Below, piece after piece: positions 9,514-21,345 of a DNA stretch of 64,000 nucleotides. Source of the DNA: Protonemura montana (taxonomy: Eukaryota; Arthropoda; Insecta; Plecoptera; Nemouridae); the NCBI GenBank assembly GCA_947568835.1, contig OX387610.1:14861001-14925000 (forward strand). Direction: 5' to 3'. The translations under genes and the position numbers were made by a program. Numbering within the stretch: position 1 is the stretch's first letter; every line of letters starts with the position of its first letter. The notes beneath the pieces were generated by a model, which did no database searches, was not told where the DNA came from, and was given only the letters and a program-made list of their open reading frames with translations.

Positions 9514-12395
9514 CCTGTTGTTGGTCGATCATCTTTCAATACCTGCTTTGAACTTCTGTTCTGTCCATATTGTCTTGCAACTACTTGCTATGTTCTCGTG
9601 TTTTATCTAAGACCTCCTTTACGTCAGTGTCAAAATGATGTTGTTTTTATGCAGTTCTCACTTTCCTTTGTTTATCTATCGCTTGTAAATGCATCGCTTT
9701 GCGTGAGCGCAGTTGAAATTTAAAATTTAAATCGTTTGTTTGGACGAATTTTAAGCAGTGGCTAATAAATTGTTTGGAGTTTTCTAGAAAATAGTGTTTG
9801 CTGTCAGCTTGAAAAATGTCTTTCTGGGTCTCCTTTCACTTTCGGTAATCGAGGTAAACTAATCAGAATAAACTATTACTGAAAAGGATATTTTTTTTAG
9901 TATTTGCACAAGGAAACAGACTGGCAGTTAATGAAACTCAGATTCACAGAATAAATTAAAAACGATGAAATTCAGTTAAATTTTAACAATGATAAATCTA
10001 ATTTCACGTGGAAAAGTCATTAAACCAGAAATGGGGTAACTGCAATGATTAAAAGCAATCATAATTTGTGTTCCAATTGAATTTAGCTGTGATTTCATTC
10101 TGAATTGCATCGCATTTAATTGTCTTAAAATTTAATTATTTCAATAGATCAAGTTGGCTAAACTTATTTTCATAAAACTGTCGAGTGCACTGCACTCTGG
10201 TGTCTCGGATGTGCAACATTCTGTTTTGAAAACTACACCACATTAGAGCTAATGTCAACGGCTAAAAGATGTAATAAATTTTAATGTCCGTTAAATATGT
10301 TTGTGTGTACTGGTTATAAATTAAACGATTGCTTAAGTTAACAGTGATATGTCTCTGTGCACTTTGTTGCGGAATTCTCGTAAAATAGCGAAATTATAAC
10401 AAAAACGCCGAATTGCGAAATGTGCAGCGTGGAAATAGCAAAACGGTAATTTTGATTAGATTTATGATCTTGCTTTGGGAATTTGATATTCGAGTTGGTG
10501 AATGTATTATTGTTGAGAATAGATTGATTGTTGGTTTGACATTGACATTGTTGGACTGGAATTTATCAAGTACTCTATGAAATAAGTGTGATTTTAATTA
10601 AATAAGCAGGCTTACATCTGTGAAGTTGTTTGACGAGAAAGATGGTAATATCCAATAGAAATCAAGTTAAATATTGTATTTAAAATGAAATGAATATAAT
10701 GAAATGAAATTATATATTTATAATATTTATATTTATAATGAAATGAATGGCATACCTTGTGGTCTATTTCGTTTTTTTAGCGTTTATTTTATTCCATAAA
10801 GTCATAAGAGCAAAAGAGAGAGATGGATGATAACGCCGGCAAACAGGTGTTGAGGAAGGAAGTGGAAATTGTAGTGAAATGGCAGATAAAAGAGAGTGAA
10901 TTAACAAAGAAGGAAGATGAAGTTGGTTTTGGCAAGAGAATTTGAAAACGAATGAAGATACAAGACTAATGATTTGGCACCTCATTTTGTATTCGTTAAA
11001 CAATTTGGAAGGCCTTTAATATGTTTTTTTGAATTGTTTCATAAGACAATTTATTAAGATATTAATGGTTTAAAAAATAGAATCCCAAACTATTTACTTT
11101 TGTATCTGAAAGCGAACACAGAGTTTAAAAAAAATCTGTTATAGAAAGGTAATTTTAGCATTGCACGCTGTTGTATGTGGTTTTTAATTTAAATTTATGT
11201 AACGGCATTTTTAGAAGGTAAATACATGAAATTATAAATACCACTTGCAGGGCGTGACCACTGGTGAATCACGACCTAACATATTTAAATGGCATATAAG
11301 AGCGAAAATTTTATATAAAACCACTCATAATTTAGCAACTTTCAAGCACAACAGTGACCATAATGATCCAAAAACAACACAAAAGTGACCACCAATTTGT
11401 TCAAACCTAGAATTAAATCACCTTTCATTCTCTATGACTCTCAGAAACTGACTGCACTAAATCACAAGACATTCCATGAAAGATGTCAACAAAGACTTTG
11501 CAGTTTATTTAGAGTAATTTAGCACTTTACACTAACAATTTATTATCATAAGATGTTGCTTTGTTAATTAAAGTGAAACATATTAGATGCCATGTTGTTT
11601 ACCAGTTCAGTTGGACATATCTTCAAGTCATGAATAATTGAAGCAATTATCTTGCAGGTACTGAGGCTATGACGTGGCATCTGTTCTCTGAGATGAAATG
11701 TTGTACAGGAAATACTTGGAGGCGAAATAATGGGGCACAAGCCCTTCCTTGGTTTCATCTCAGATCTTTTGTCATGTCTTAGGGGAGTTTGAGTTCAGCA
11801 CGAACAACAAGCCAGGTGTGTATTTGATTAATTTTACTTTCATTCACAGCTAGTTTACCTTTTAGTTGATGCACAAAATATCTAAATGTGCTTGTTTTTG
11901 TGCTCTAGTTATTGTGCTTACAAATATTCTGCCAATAAAAATGATATCTTATGTTATTGACTGCTATGTTATGTAAATAGCAGGTATAGAGTTTAGAAAT
12001 ACTTCTATGACTTCAACATTGTTATTGAGTACAATTGCTATTTAAATTATTGTTATCTATTTAATTATACGAGTGACAGCAGAAGCGTCAGAATAATCAG
12101 AGGAGTTTTTTTTTCTCCAATCGTAACATGAGCATAAAGTGGGGAAAATTATTCAAGCAAATCGAATAATCTTCATAATTGTTCAGATACAAAATATAGT
12201 GATTTTACTATTTTTTTTTTTACTTAAGTGTATTTTCTTTTTTCCTTCTGTTTCGTGGCTTTTCTAAAAAAATATTTTAAATCAAAAGAAAAACTAAAAA
12301 CCAAGCGTCTGATTTTAGTATAATTGCAAACTCTTTCAATTAAAAGCCAGAGAATTTTCTTGTCAATTTTTCTTCACCAAACAATTTTTTTTTAG
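9514..12395. other. Long repeat-poor AT-rich tract, 2.9 kb
   Basis: This is the longest stretch free of the three families. It holds an A/T-rich patch at 10684-10747 (ATTTATAAT repeats) and a purine-rich 41-codon frame at 10823-10945. The composition suits intron or intergenic DNA next to the candidate exon at 12396. I find no RNA gene or other repeat. Confidence 0.5.
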
Positions 12396-12635
12396 ATTTT
12401 AAAGATTCCCGCGCTCGCTGATAGTTCCAGAAGATCAACTTCACCTAATCCACACCCATCAATAACAAGTCCCAAAGACTTCAAAGAAATCCCAACAAAA
12501 CCAGAAAATCCCGTTCATTCCCGGGTCCATCCCTCAGCCTCCCCTTTGCAAGAATCCCAAATCAATGCCACTTCACAGGAACAAGCATTGAAATGCAATA
12601 CCATTCAACCCAACAATACACGGTCACTGCACTAG
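12396..12635 (+). CDS. Candidate 3'-terminal coding exon, Ser/Pro/Asn-rich tail
   Basis: A run of T followed by AG at 12394-12395 forms a good splice acceptor. Directly after it, one frame is open for 79 codons to a TAG at 12633, while the other two plus-strand frames close within about 20 codons. The peptide has 12 Ser and 11 Pro, is rich in Asn and Gln, and contains three Ser-Pro sites (TSPN, TSPK, ASPL). It looks like a disordered C-terminal tail. It has no ATG, so it would have to be spliced to upstream exons, which I do not see in the window. I recognise no protein family. The A/C-rich base composition lowers stop frequency, so chance remains possible. Confidence 0.35.
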   Translation: MLKIPALADSSRRSTSPNPHPSITSPKDFKEIPTKPENPVHSRVHPSASPLQESQINATSQEQALKCNTIQPNNTRSLH

Positions 12636-13539
12636 TTAGCAGTCCAAGCATACGGAAGGAATTAACCAACTACGTTTTGTATGCCGAACTAGTTTTTCAT
12701 ACGATGAAAAGAGAGGTCATATTCTATATAAAAAAAAAAGATCTTGCCATGTGAAAAGATTGAGAAGGGTGGGGTCCCGGGAGTAATGTGCAAGGCTTAA
12801 AAGGGGGTCTAAGTTGAGGGGCCACTGTATGGGTGATCGCTATTGCTTCATGCACTGTATGGGTGCATATATGACATGCATGTTGCATTGGCTCTGTGTC
12901 AAAATGCAGTTTTCGTGCGGCTCTTTGTGTTCAGGATAGGATGGGTATATGGGATGCTCGTGTTTGGCTGGTAGAACGGCTTTTCGTGCATCTAAATAGA
13001 TCATTAAGGAAGGAACAGGAAAGAAGCTTTGGGTGTGATTGTGGTTTAGATTTTGCACAGAATTTTTTAGCATTTAGGTGTCTTTAAATGTAGGTAAAGC
13101 TGCTCTATGAGTGTCTTTTGAGAAATCGATGATAAAAAAACAAGGAAACTATTTAAGGGAACAGACCCCAAGTAAATTTAAACAGATTTGTCAACAGATT
13201 TTGTCTTTTATCAAAATATTTTGGGGCCATAATATCTCGAGAAGGTTTGCCATGTTTTCCAACTTTTTCACTTTGATTTCGTGACTTCGGTTTACCTAAG
13301 AATCTCAAATACCTGGATCCAGTCTGCTGGTAAAATTACAGTCAGACAGTCAATTGTATATTGTTCAGCACATTTTAAGGAAACAGAAATCAGTTTGATA
13401 ATAATTGAATTTTGGTTATTTATAGAAGCGCAAATAAATGAGTAACCGAACTAGAATGCTTCTAAACCGCAAGATTTTTATCAAATATCCCAATTGCAAT
13501 TGGATAAACGGGAGTCTTGTTCTTGGAAAACTTGGTTAA
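12636..13539. other. Unassigned sequence downstream of the exon candidate
   Basis: It has overlapping 63- and 77-codon frames on opposite strands at 12840-13087, neither recognised. AATAAA appears at 13433, too far to tie firmly to the exon at 12396. Confidence 0.4.
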
Positions 13540-13830
13540 TATTCAACATCCGGTTGATTTGAAAACGTTTCCTGGATTCCTGCACTTTTCTTCCTTCGTT
13601 GACCCCCAAAAAAAAGCCGAATAACATCGCGTAGAGCGAACAAGCGATGATACAGCCCAAACAGAAATAATGAACGCACCTTTCCTCGGGCTGGCCACGG
13701 ATTCGCCTTTACGCACACGGGCACGCATTGGGCGAGTGGCCTGCGTGCGTGAGGACCAATCACAGATCCACGTACAGTATCCACGCACAAAGAGAGCCGC
13801 AGGTTGAGAGTGGACAACTCCAAGCAATGG
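13540..13830. promoter_or_regulatory. CpG-rich segment with CCAAT boxes, promoter-like
   Basis: CpG is frequent from about 13610 to 13800 compared with flanking DNA. GACCAATCAC near 13753 and ATTGGGCG near 13728 are CCAAT boxes in opposite orientations. Two minus-strand frames of 94-95 codons overlap here, but neither resembles a known protein. A promoter reading toward the candidate exon at 14461 would fit, but that is inference from motif content and position. Confidence 0.3.
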
Positions 13831-14460
13831 CTACTTTTTCAGGGTTTGTCATCGTAACGGTATGCCAGTGTGGCGACTGGATAGATATAGGCAGCTAGAA
13901 CTATCTGTCTCATTGTTAATTTTGCTAGAAATGTTAATATTTGAGATAAATTGCTTACTGCTCGTTGGTACCGGTTGAAGCGTTCACCAGAAAACTACAT
14001 AAGCTTCTTCTGGAAAACTCTCTTCATTATGATGTTGAGATGAAAAGCTTTCTTGGCAGAGATTTTTGTATTTTTACCTAATGAAACAAAATATTGCACA
14101 CTTGCGGACTCCCAGCACCGTCATTTTCATATCAATAATACTTTATGCATTTAAAAATCAACTCTAGAGCAACAATGAAGAACAAAAATGGCTGTATTCT
14201 ATTCATTTTGTACCAGTTTTAGATTACCTTGAGATTATTTCAATAAATTTTACATTGACGATTAACTAAATGGTTATTTCCGGGCACAGGTTACTTTTTT
14301 TCGAAATTTCTTTCAATTTGCCTGCAAATTCAAGTGACTATGATCTGTACCCCGCCAAGAAAAGGTGAAACGGATCTTCGAGATGTTCGAGATGTCCACT
14401 CCCAGGTGTACGCACACTCACACACACTCACCTGGACGTTGTTGTTGTTATTTATTCAAG
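13831..14460. other. Unassigned sequence with short open stretch
   Basis: It is mostly AT-rich. At 14335-14405 a frame with CAG|GTGTAC at its right edge could be a small exon that would join the 14461 candidate in phase across a 55-base GT-AG intron. That intron contains a 7-bp inverted repeat CCAGGTG/CACCTGG. Confidence 0.3.
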
Positions 14461-14547
14461 GTGAACGAACTGGAAGGTCACACACGAACCCGGGTCATCA
14501 GCAAGAAGAACCAACGGACGTGTTCGATGGCATGGCGCCTGGGACAG
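14461..14547 (+). CDS. Candidate internal exon, 29 codons
   Basis: It is bounded on the left by a T-rich tract ending TTCAAG and on the right by GGACAG|GTAAGA, a strong donor. The 87 bases are GC-richer than the surroundings and read in phase 0 as VNELEGHTRTRVISKK followed by a Cys/Trp/Arg-containing end. Both borders keep the frame. I do not recognise the product. A second frame is also open, which weakens the case. Confidence 0.25.
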
Positions 14548-14946
14548 GTAAGATCAGGTGATACGATGGGTTTTTTTTTTATTCGGTGGCAGGTTATCTT
14601 GTAGCCGAGGAGTTTGTTGTTGAACAATTTTGCTCGGTAATAATTTATTGTTCCAATTAAACAAGATGTACTTTGTGTTTACCGCATTGCCAGCGGGGTT
14701 ATCACAAAAGCGCGAACTGACGGTACAAACTTTGTAGATGACTTCCATTTGGCAAATGATCTTGATTTTTTTTTAATTTTAAATTTCCAGTTCTTTCCAT
14801 CATTTTCATTTGATTGTTCGGAAAGAGACTCGCTAAAATAATTCCCAGCTTACAGTTGGATAGTTGGTTTTAAAACAGAAGAGACAATATTTACTTTAGA
14901 TTAGAATTTGCTACATCAATCAAATGATTGATTGATTTCTAGAGCT
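14548..14946. other. Unassigned AT-rich sequence
   Basis: If 14461-14547 is an exon this would be the start of the following intron. I see no other signal. Confidence 0.4.
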
Positions 14947-15612
14947 TCTTAACGACGCAATGTTTTGACATCTGGCCATGCGGCGCTGGTCTAATGGCGT
15001 CGGTGAATGAGTGGATGATGATGAGGATGATGATGAACCTAACCTAGCCTAGAAGGGAGGAGGGGAAACCTGGTGCCGGCACGTAGCCTACTCCTGTCGA
15101 AGACCAAGGGGACCACCGGCTTAACGTCCCTTCCGAAGGACGGTACAACGCGAACAACAGGATTCCTCCACAAATCCATGCAGTTGAGAGGTTGATAAGC
15201 AAGGCGAGTGAAGTTGCTGTACTAACTTTCATCCCTCCAACCTCTCTCCCGAACAGAACTGGTCATGTGTATGATGGTCACACATCCAATACCTGACCCA
15301 GCGCAGTGTTGCTTAACTTTCATCCCTCCAACCTCTCTCCCGAACAGAACTGGTCATGTGTATGATGGTCACCCATCCAATACCTGACCCAGCGCAGTGT
15401 TGCTTAACTTTCATCCCTCCAACCTCTCTCCCGAACAGAACTGGTCATGTGTATGATGGTCACCCATCCAATACCTAACCCAGCGCAGTGTTGCTTAACT
15501 TTCATCCCTCCAACCTCTCTCCCGAACAGAACTGGTCATGTGTATGATGGTCACCCAACCAATACCTGACCCAGCGCAGTGTTGCTTAACTTTCATCCGC
15601 AGTGTTGCTAAA
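14947..15612 (-). mobile_element. Family A 5S-derived SINE, four 5S monomers
   Basis: The 3' end is at the left (TTAACGACGCAATG), followed on the minus strand by the central block at about 15127-15146, a single 36-bp unit, and four 91-bp 5S monomers. ACTGGTCATG repeats at 15258, 15349, 15440 and 15531. The terminal 5S head is missing; the copy ends in a partial monomer near 15612. Confidence 0.85.
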
Positions 15613-16078
15613 TGGCAACACAGAATTGGAATTCTTTTGTTGACGATACGTGCAGTGGATTTATGATCAATACCATCTTGTGTTTACTTGATTGCTCTGG
15701 TAATTAGTGAGATCTAATTATAGAGCATACAATTAATTAATACTTGCAATTGCAATTGTTGATCGAGATTACACTCGAAGACAAGTAATTACGAGAGGCC
15801 GGTTTCTTGAAAAGGTCAACAATATCTTATCAGATTTCGAAAATGACAACAACAATAAAAAATGCACATCATACGTATGAAAACGTGATGATAATAATAT
15901 TAGAAAATTCTGTTTGTGCATAGAAGACAATTCCAAAAGGTAAAAACTAGTGTACGAGAAGACTCAGTGGCGTACCGCCCCAGTGGTGCACATACGAATC
16001 TGACCACTACCTCAGTGACACAAATAGCTTACCAAACTTAATATCGAATACCTAAATGCTGGTAGATTGAGACTGGGA
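15613..16078. other. Unassigned AT-rich sequence
   Basis: I see no gene or repeat family. Confidence 0.5.
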
Positions 16079-16390
16079 TTCGGGAGAGAGGTTGGAGGGA
16101 TGAAAGTTAGTACAGCAACTTCACTCGCCTTGCTTATCAACCTCTCGACAGCATGGATTTGTGGAGGAATCCTGTTGTTCGCGTTGTACCGTCCTTCGGA
16201 AGGGACGTTAAGCCGGTGGTCCCCTTGGTCTTCAACAGGAGTAGGCTACGTTCCGGCACCGGGTTTCCCCTCCTCCCTTCTAGGCTAGGTTAGGTTCATC
16301 ATCATCCTTATCATCATCCACTCATTCACCGACGCCATTAGACCAGTGCCGCATGGCCAGTTGTCAAAACAGTCTATGTTAAACACAAAA
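16079..16390 (+). mobile_element. Family A SINE, truncated, no 5S monomer
   Basis: It starts within the linker (CGGGAGAGAGGTTGGAGGGA) and continues through one 36-bp unit, the central block, and the 3' end followed by an A-rich run with AATAAT repeats. It is 5'-truncated, as expected of retroposed copies. Confidence 0.85.
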
Positions 16391-17345
16391 AAAAAAATAA
16401 TAATAATAATCTACTCAATATGAAATGTAGACTATGCATGGCAGGTACAAGTTTCACGTAACTATGTGACCACGTGACTTAACCATTTGTGTCGAGGGAA
16501 TGTGAGCCTTGACATTCTGTTCATGAGGCTGTGTTCCTGATTCATGTTCTGGATTTTATTATCTTTTTGCATATTTTTCAACCGCTTGTCACTAGCATTG
16601 ATTTCAGATTTTTAAAAAAGTGTTCAAAACTTTGTTGTTTGGAACAAAAATTTGGTTCTGTATGGGTTTTTTTTTTTTTTATAGGTTATTTTGTCTGTTA
16701 ATTGGACAGCTATAAAACAAGTATTTTTGTAATAATTTAATTCCAGTAAAATAATTATGGTTAGTGCTCCTTTATTCAATGTTCTATAATGTCGGCCAAA
16801 GTGAAATGACATTACAATTTGGCAGCAAATCAAATTTCATATTCTATAATTGACAAACGTTTCATTTTATCCCAATTTTTTTTTAAATATACTCAACAAT
16901 GAAACGGTGAAAACAGATCCAGATATTTCGACAAATTAGCACGTTTCCAAGTCTATTTCAAATGGAAAAATAACCAAACTGAGCAAGCAAATAATTCTTT
17001 CAAACAGAAAAACAATTGAAACAATTCACAACAATACATTTCTTTTCACGGCTTACAATGTCAACAATGCCACCACGAAGCAAAAAACCAATCGAATTAC
17101 AATTCACATGAGTAGCAACTTGCTACTTGTTGCTAGCTGGGCCTGCGCAAAGTGCAGCGCTAGAATGCACCAGGAATGCGATGCATATTTATAATCTATT
17201 TTAACCAGTTTGTTGCTAGTAGCAGCCAAACGAAGCGGCCCATAACACTTGACGACCGTTCCAACACCTCGTGCCATAATATAGTTCATGCGCTGGACCG
17301 AACTCACTCATTATTTTACAAAACTTATTTATATTATTGATTTGT
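16391..17345. other. Unassigned AT-rich sequence
   Basis: It contains a T-run at 16667-16681 and a GC-richer patch at 17105-17300 with a 67-codon minus frame that I cannot assign. Confidence 0.5.
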
Positions 17346-18031
17346 TGTGTTTAACATAGCACTGTTTTGACATCTGGTCATGTGGCACTAGTCTAATGGC
17401 GTCGGTGAATGAGTGGATTATGATGAACCTAACCTAGCCTAGAAGGGAGGAGAGGAAACCTGGTGCCGGCACGTAGCCTACTCCTGTCGAAGACCAAGGG
17501 GACCACCGGCTTAACGTCTCTTCCGAAGGACGGTACAACGCGTAAAACAGGATTCCTCCACAAATCCATGCTGTCGAGAGGTTGATAAGCAAGGCGAGTG
17601 AAGTTGCTGTACTAACTTTCATCCCTTCAACCGCTCTCCAGAACAGAACTGGTCATGTGTATGATGGTCACCCATCCAATACCTGACTCAGCGCAGTGTT
17701 GCTTAACTTTCATCCCTCCAACCTCTCTCCCGAACAGAACTGGTCATGTGTATGATGGTCACCCATCCAATACCTGATCCAGCGCAGTGTTGCTTAACTT
17801 TCATCCCTCCAACCTCTCTCCCGAACAGAACTGGTCATGTGTATAATGGTCACCCAACCAATACCTGACCCAGCGCAGTGTTGCTTTACTTTCATCCCTC
17901 CAACCTCTCTCCCGAACAGAAATGGTCATGTGTATGATGATCACCCATCCAATACCTGACTCAGCGCAATGATACTTAACTTCAATGATCTCATGAGATC
18001 CGGTGTTACCAACACGACAAACTGTTCGGTT
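17346..18031 (-). mobile_element. Family A 5S-derived SINE, head present
   Basis: On the minus strand the 5S-like head (17960-18031) is followed by four 91-bp monomers (TGGTCATGTG-type motifs at 91-bp spacing from 17649), one 36-bp unit, the central block and the 3' end at 17346. The tail side is a TATTGATTTG-type sequence. Confidence 0.85.
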
Positions 18032-18852
18032 TGACAAAACTCTCTGTGGCTTTGACAGGTTTTCTTGCTTGGTCCAAGTTCTAAGTTTTTATCACTAGGA
18101 TTACAAACCCTAAGAATCTGTAAACTCATCTTGTGATTAGCTGGTCATATTTAAACCCGAGGTTAAACTTAAACTTTACTTGGTGGATCTTGCCCCTTGA
18201 GTTTAACGACGCAACATGCCCTGATACTAATATGGTAATATGGTAATATTACTTTAAGTCCAGTCCGTGAGAGAAGATATCATTTAAGAACCCTCTACAT
18301 GAAATGGTTTCCATTAGATCTGAAGGCAAACATTGATCTAGATGGCTTAGATATGGTCGCTCCTCTCGTGAAATGGATGGTAAACTACAGTACGTTCAGG
18401 ATAAAAAGTCACCGCCTTCTACCGACATTCGCCCACAATTGGTCGTCCATTTTGTCTGGCGACTCTGATTTTGTAAATACTGCATAGAAGTGGATTGTTG
18501 CCTGCGTTTAAAAGGCGCATTGTTGCGTGAGTCGTATATAATGGGTGGCATCTGTGAAGTAATTATTGTGAATTCATGAGGATGACGATAGGAATCTAAA
18601 CCTAGAAGGGGTGCACCCGGTGCCGACGACCAGGCTTCAAATTGAAAAATTTTGAAATTTCTTTTCTTTTCCCGTTTTTTTATTGGCTAAACGAATGGAC
18701 TGAGTTTGATGAAGTTTGCAGGACAAATATTTTTATTTCGATCTGTTTCGATTTTCAGGCAAATCTGTTATCACTGCTGCTAAAAACAAAAAAGACGGAG
18801 AAAAGCAAACTCAATTTCCGTTCGCGAACCACTAGCAAGTAAATCTGAGACT
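18032..18852. other. Unassigned; possible very old Family A remnant
   Basis: GTTTAACGACGCAACATGCCC at 18199 and AGGATGACGATAGGAATCTAAA with GGTGCACCCGGTGCCG at 18580-18630 look like the two sides of a Family A 3' half, with unrelated sequence between them. A 62-codon frame at 18299-18487 lies inside, unrecognised. Confidence 0.35.
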
Positions 18853-19320
18853 TTTTATTATTAACAACACTATAACCGTCTCAAAAATTGATGCCCAAAC
18901 GGGGACTCGAGCACCGATCTCCACCTGTCGCGGGTGTTGCTCTAACCAATTGAGCTACTTGGACCCCGATCTCCACCTATCGCGGGTGTTGCTCTAACCA
19001 ATTGAGCTACTTGGACCCCGATCTCCACCTGTCGCGGGTGTTGCTCTAACCAATTGAGCTACTTGAACCCCGATCTCCACCTGTCGCGGGTGTTGCTTTA
19101 ACCAATTGAGCTACTTGGACCCCGATCTCCACCTGTCACGGGTGTTGCTCTAACCAATAGAGCTACTCGGACACCGGCTTTTTGAGACGATTTTAGTGTA
19201 TTTGATGAGAATGACAGATCTCCAAGGAGTAGAACCAAGAGGCTGTGAATACTCACAGTCACTCTGATTCTAGTGACGCTATATCACGTCACAACCTGTC
19301 AAACTCATATAACTACAATT
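18853..19320 (-). mobile_element. Family B SINE with about 5 tandem tRNA-like units
   Basis: Read on the minus strand, about 140 bp of leader (CAGGTTGTGACGTGATATAG) is shared with the copy at 52835. It is followed by five tRNA-like units of 52 bp, each with AGCTCAATTGGTTAGAGC, then the GACTCGAGC T-arm region and the body ending in TTGTTAATAATAAAA. The anticodon-arm region varies between GCGACAG and GTGACAG. Confidence 0.85.
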
Positions 19321-19342
19321 TGACGTTGGACTCGTTGTATTT

Positions 19343-19492
19343 AGATAAAATCTGTATTTAAATTGCAAACGCTTGCAATGCGCGGGGAATTTTATTATTA
19401 ACAACACTATAATCGTATTAAAGATTGATACTCATAATAATAAAATACCCCACGCATTGCAAGCGTTTGCAATTTTAAATTGCAGATTTCAA
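19343..19492. mobile_element. Family B body, inverted dimer
   Basis: ATTGCAAACGCTTGCAATGCG at 19361 and its reverse complement CGCATTGCAAGCGTTTGCAA at 19452 face each other, with TATTATTAACAACAC between. It is a foldback of the 3' body without a tRNA head. Confidence 0.8.
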
Positions 19493-19819
19493 AAAAAATC
19501 GGAGACTTATTTATAAACCTCTCCACAGGTCACGAGTATTGAAGACAAACTATACACGCTCGGCGGTGCATCATGGCCACACGCGCTTGCATCTGCAGTT
19601 AGTTAGGATGCATTAAAAGTGCATCTGTGCACATGCATGCACCGCCCCGTAGTGGCTAGCAGCGAAAACACGCGTCCCAGTTCCCTATCTGCACTTTGCT
19701 GATCATAATAACATATATTTTAAATGCATGCGGCTTAAATTTAAATCTACACACGCGTTATTTGGCGCCGGCCAAATAACGACGCGTTGTGTATTTAGAA
19801 GTGATCTTCTGCGTTTATT
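19493..19819. other. Unassigned; TGCAT-rich block and GC-rich inverted repeat
   Basis: TGCATC, GATGCA and GTGCAC occur densely at 19585-19645. GCGTTATTTGGC and GCCAAATAACG form an inverted repeat around a GGCGCC centre near 19755-19785. I see no gene. Confidence 0.4.
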
Positions 19820-20062
19820 CATAGATAGGGTCGTTAGTTTGGTGTAATATGCACTAGAAGCTTGTGCAGGAATTCTTAATCACTGTGTTAACTAGTTAAT
19901 CATAGATAGGGTCGTTAGTTTGGTGATATATGCACTAGAAGCTGGTGCAGGAATTCTTAATCACTGTGTTAAATAGTTAATCATAGATAGGGTCGTTAGT
20001 TTGGTGTTATTTGCACTAGAAGCTGGTGCAGGAATTCTTAATCACTGTGTTAACTAGTTAAT
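19820..20062. repeat. 81-bp tandem repeat, 3 copies
   Basis: CATAGATAGGGTCG begins units at 19820, 19901 and 19982, an exact 81-bp period. Units differ at two or three positions and each ends TTAACTAGTTAATC or close to it. Confidence 0.9.
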
Positions 20063-20720
20063 CGCATGATTAGGTAACGTGGCGATGTGAAAGGAGGATG
20101 TATATTTTCATTTTTTTAGCTAAATTAAGTACAATTGACGATTGAGTTAAGTATGATTAGCTTTATTGTGATCACATTTTTTATGGGCCTGTAATTGGTC
20201 GTGATCTTCCTGTTTCTTTGCTCGTTCTGTCGGTTTTTGTTTGGAATTCAGCTCGAGAACGTGGCGGCCATTTTGTGTTCGTTTCAGATCAGTTTGTGGC
20301 AAAATGGCTGCTGATTTCCTGCACCAATCTAGAAGGCGGTGTGTCTTTACTGGTTTACTGTGTGAAACATTTTCTTTAGCAAATAGTGGGAAGAAAAACT
20401 GACCCAGCACCCTTAAAAATATCTAAAAGTATATAACTACATTTCACAACGCATATAACCTAATAAGTTTTCAGATACCTGGTTATTTTAACCAAATTAT
20501 TCACATTTCCTTCGGAAAGTGTATTTCCAATTCAGACATTACCCCTTGACTATTCTGATTTAATAGTAGAACCGTATTGTATACCAAAACGCTAATGTTG
20601 AAATGTCTTGGAGAAAAATTACTGCCAAATTACTGCTTTTACCGCGACAAAAATGTAAGATGCCGCCAGATGGAGACACCGTCGCTTTGAGTGTTAAAAA
20701 ATTTCATTGTCGTTATTTTT
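20063..20720. other. Unassigned; paired YY1-like sites
   Basis: GGCGGCCATTTTGTG near 20261 and CAAAATGGCTGCTG near 20299 are YY1-like motifs in opposite orientation. A minus-strand frame of 87 codons (20410-20147, no ATG at its left edge) is Lys/Gln/His-rich and unrecognised. Confidence 0.35.
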
Positions 20721-21345
20721 CGCAGATTACTCGCATTTGAGACTGGTTTACACTCAATTAATCTTTATTAATGCTAACCTCAACGATTGATAAACATGTA
20801 TCGCGATATTTTGAGTCGTTATTATTTAATTGTAGAGGTTTGTTAAAAAGAACGGCAGCAAGCGCCATCGGGTGGCACCTACCGTTACCACGTGTTGCCG
20901 GCCTCGTTTGCTCAGCAGCAAGCGCCATCGGATGACACCTACCGTTACCACGTGTTGCCAGCCTCGTTTGCTCAGCAGCAAGCGCCATCGGGTGGCACCT
21001 ACCGTTACCACGTGTTGCCAGCCTCGTTTTCTCAGCAGCAAGCGCCATCGGATGACACCTACCGTTACCACGTGTTACCGGCCTCGTTTGCTCAGCAGCA
21101 AGCGCCATCGGGTGGCACCTACCGTTACAACGTGTTGCCGGCCTCGTTTGCTCAGCAGCAAGCGCCTTCGGGTGGCCCCTACCGTTACCACATGTTGCCG
21201 GCCTCGTTTGCTCAGCAGCAAGCGCCATCGGGTGACACCTACCGTTACCACATGTTGCCGGCCTCGTTTGCTCAGCAGCAAGCGCCATCGGGTGGCACCT
21301 ACCGTTACCACATGTTGCCGGCCTCGTTTGCTCGGCATCTTCTGA
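20721..21345. repeat. 60-bp minisatellite, about 8 copies
   Basis: After the leader CGCAGATTACTCGCATTTGA (20721), eight 60-bp units run from about 20850 to 21335. Since 60 is a multiple of three, several frames stay open, including one of 237 codons on the minus strand that begins with a hydrophobic, signal-like segment and then repeats a 20-residue unit. Most unit-to-unit differences change the residue in that frame (Pro/Leu, Arg/Cys, Gly/Cys, Gln/Lys, Met/Lys), so I treat it as non-coding DNA. Confidence 0.85.

Noticed and set aside
10823-10945. Small Lys/Glu-rich frame of 40 codons starting MDDNAGKQ
   Set aside because: The DNA is purine-rich, which by itself yields Lys, Glu and Arg codons without stops. 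There are no splice or other signals.
18853-19200. Cluster of true tRNA genes
   Set aside because: Units lack the T arm and 3' acceptor strand except at one end, position 33 is not U, and they belong to a dispersed SINE with a shared body.
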